A DNA stretch of 17,050 nt from the NCBI GenBank assembly GCA_964580565.1, contig CAZOLN010000055.1:1-17050 (forward strand), read 5' to 3'. Position numbers and translations under genes: made by a program. Shown piece after piece: positions 15,896 to 17,050 of the stretch. This DNA comes from DUEL01 sp964580565. Lineage in GTDB: Bacteria; Chloroflexota; Anaerolineae; B4-G1; DUEL01. The first letter of the stretch is position 1, and each line of letters starts with the position of its first letter. The notes under the pieces are model-generated. The model searched no databases. It saw only the letters and a list, made by a program, of their open reading frames with translations, and had not been told where the DNA came from.

Positions 15896-16441
15896 CTACC
15901 CCTCAGGATACCCCATCATCCGGAGCAACCGACGGCGCAGCGCTCGAACCGCCTTCTCGTCCCGGTACCCCGGCAACGTGGTCCAGGCCCTTCCCTGGCT
16001 GATGATGAAAAGATGATAGTACGTCAGGCTGTACTGCCCCCTGATCCGGACGAGGCGGATCTCGTCCACCTGGTCGAAAGAGAGCGAGGCGGTATGCCAG
16101 ACCCGCCCGAAGAGGTACCGTCGCCGGAAGATCGTCCGCCCTATAGCGTTCCACTCCAACTCCGACCACCATCCCCAGGCCAAGGCCGCGCCAACCAAGA
16201 AGCCCACGCCGAGGAGCGAGAAGGCCAGGTAGGACAGGAGGATGTTGAGGAGGTCCCCTGCCCCCCTGGCGGACGAAAGCGCGTCGCCGATCGGCGGACG
16301 GGTACGGAGGACGGAGATCTGTAAGGCGAAGAACAGGCCGGCCAGCCCGAGGAAGATGACCGCCCATCTTCGGCGCAGCGTTGGAGGGGGACTGAGCCGT
16401 ATCCGCTCACCTGTCGCCTCGACGATGGCGTAGTACCCCAC
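15896..16441 (-). CDS. Two-TM membrane protein with C-terminal PH-like region, function unknown
   Basis: A 181-residue protein. After a short polar start (VGYYAIVEATGERIRLSPPPTLRRR) come two hydrophobic segments, RWAVIFLGLAGLFFALQISVL and a longer LLNILLSYLAFSLLGVGFLVGAALAWGWW. The C-terminal part (about 105-181, FSFDQ-type strands: YLFGRVWHTASLSFDQVDEIRLVRI, YHLFIISQGRAWTTLPGY) has the alternating pattern of a bacterial PH-like domain, ending in a basic helix. I chose the GTG at 16441 because GGGGAGGG lies at 16447-16454. A GTG at 16477 would overlap the upstream gene. It follows the GDT1-type gene by 19 bp and is probably co-transcribed with it. Confidence 0.7.
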   Translation of the reverse strand: MGYYAIVEATGERIRLSPPPTLRRRWAVIFLGLAGLFFALQISVLRTRPPIGDALSSARGAGDLLNILLSYLAFSLLGVGFLVGAALAWGWWSELEWNAIGRTIFRRRYLFGRVWHTASLSFDQVDEIRLVRIRGQYSLTYYHLFIISQGRAWTTLPGYRDEKAVRALRRRLLRMMGYPEG

Positions 16442-16460
16442 AGAGACCCTCCCCACCCGG

Positions 16461-17050
16461 TTACCCGATTCCCACACCGATCAAGATGCCCATCGCCACG
16501 AAGGCCACCGCCGACGCAGCCAACAGCACTCGCTCGGGCACGAAGCGGATCAAGCGATCCCCCCCTACGACCCCCAGCGCCGTGACCACGACGAGGGCCA
16601 GGGTCCCTCCACAGAACACCGCCCAGGGAGAGCCGCTCCTTCCGCTCAAGGCCAGAACGGCCAACTGCGTCTTGTCCCCCAACTCGGCGACGAAGAGGAG
16701 TCCGAAGGTCGATAGAAACGCCCCCCAGTCCCAGCGGCAGGCCGACTCCTCCGGGCCGTCCAAGCAGACCGCGGAGGAATCTCCCCTCCTGCTCTTCCAC
16801 GCCTCCCGGGCCATCAGCAGCCCCATCACGACGAAGCCGAGGGCGGCCGCCGCCTGGAGGATCGACGGCGGGACAGCCCGGCCCAGCACCTGCCCACCCG
16901 CCACCCCGAGCGCGGTCGCCGCGGCGAGGGCAGCGCTTGCCCCGGCGAACACCGTCCACGGCCGACGGTAGCGGCAGGTCTGTGCCACCACCGCCAACTG
17001 CGTCTTATCCCCTAGTTCGGCCAGGAAGACCAGGCCGAACGTCGAGAACA
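16461..17050 (-). CDS. GDT1/TMEM165 family (UPF0016) cation transporter, 5' end outside the window
   Basis: About 196 codons of a membrane protein, open at the window edge. Two copies of the family's E-L-G-D-K-T motif are present: AELGDKTQLAVVAQ (encoded near 16985-17015) and AELGDKTQLAVLAL in the second half, each opening a bundle of about three hydrophobic helices. This internal duplication and the motif identify the family, whose characterised members export Mn2+ or Ca2+. A polar cytoplasmic-type linker with SRRGDSSAV separates the halves. Only the first few residues should be missing. The start and any regulatory site (family members often follow a manganese riboswitch) lie outside the window. 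Confidence 0.9.
   Translation of the reverse strand, partial: FSTFGLVFLAELGDKTQLAVVAQTCRYRRPWTVFAGASAALAAATALGVAGGQVLGRAVPPSILQAAAALGFVVMGLLMAREAWKSRRGDSSAVCLDGPEESACRWDWGAFLSTFGLLFVAELGDKTQLAVLALSGRSGSPWAVFCGGTLALVVVTALGVVGGDRLIRFVPERVLLAASAVAFVAMGILIGVGIG

Overview
The window is GC-rich bacterial chromosome, most likely from a thermophilic or mesophilic member of the Chloroflexota (inference, not proven). Supporting hints are the zinc-type single-domain ATP sulfurylase, a split MacAB-like exporter with no visible TolC, and GC-rich intergenic repeats built from short periodic units. No rRNA, tRNA, transposase, integrase, CRISPR array or phage gene is visible.

Layout. (1) 59-1684, minus: an acyl-CoA synthetase with its own promoter, Shine-Dalgarno and terminator hairpin. 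(2) 1856-6838, plus: a tightly packed four-gene operon of a multi-pass membrane protein, a membrane-anchored methyltransferase with a zinc ribbon, an 823-residue TPR protein and an FAH-family hydrolase/isomerase. Its promoter sits so close to the first ATG that the mRNA looks leaderless. (3) 6839-7127: a periodic GCAC/CGTA repeat array that reverses orientation at a perfect 42-bp palindrome. It fills the space between two convergent stop codons and contains a 100-N scaffold gap. (4) 7128-10741, minus: an operon of AbrB-like regulator, MacA-like adaptor, MacB-like ATPase and MacB/FtsX permease, with overlapping or near-abutting genes. (5) 10742-11202: a 461-bp divergent control region with two good promoters, a 15-bp-arm inverted repeat enclosing about 70 nt, a small operator-like palindrome, and a roughly 150-nt structured leader. 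(6) 11203-14627, plus: ATP sulfurylase (sat), an AlkP-superfamily phosphodiesterase and an unrecognised 230-residue protein. (7) 14734-17050, minus: a branched-chain-type substrate-binding lipoprotein, a two-TM membrane protein, and the C-terminal part of a GDT1/TMEM165-type Mn/Ca transporter that runs off the window.

How the genes fit together. The macAB-type cassette should couple ATP hydrolysis to export of an unknown substrate and may be controlled by its own AbrB-like first gene. The sat operon activates sulfate to APS; no APS reductase or APS kinase is visible here, so its partner phosphodiesterase and the unknown third gene are the most open functional question. The four-gene operon links a methyltransferase to a TPR scaffold and an FAH enzyme with no obvious shared pathway.

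The most interesting non-coding signals are the inverted periodic array with the assembly gap, the 99-bp hairpin-forming segment between the divergent promoters, the sat leader with two mutually exclusive pairings, a 7-bp-period repeat that starts on the sat stop codon, and two copies of one GC-rich inverted-repeat family, one of which contaminates the apparent N-terminus of the lipoprotein ORF.
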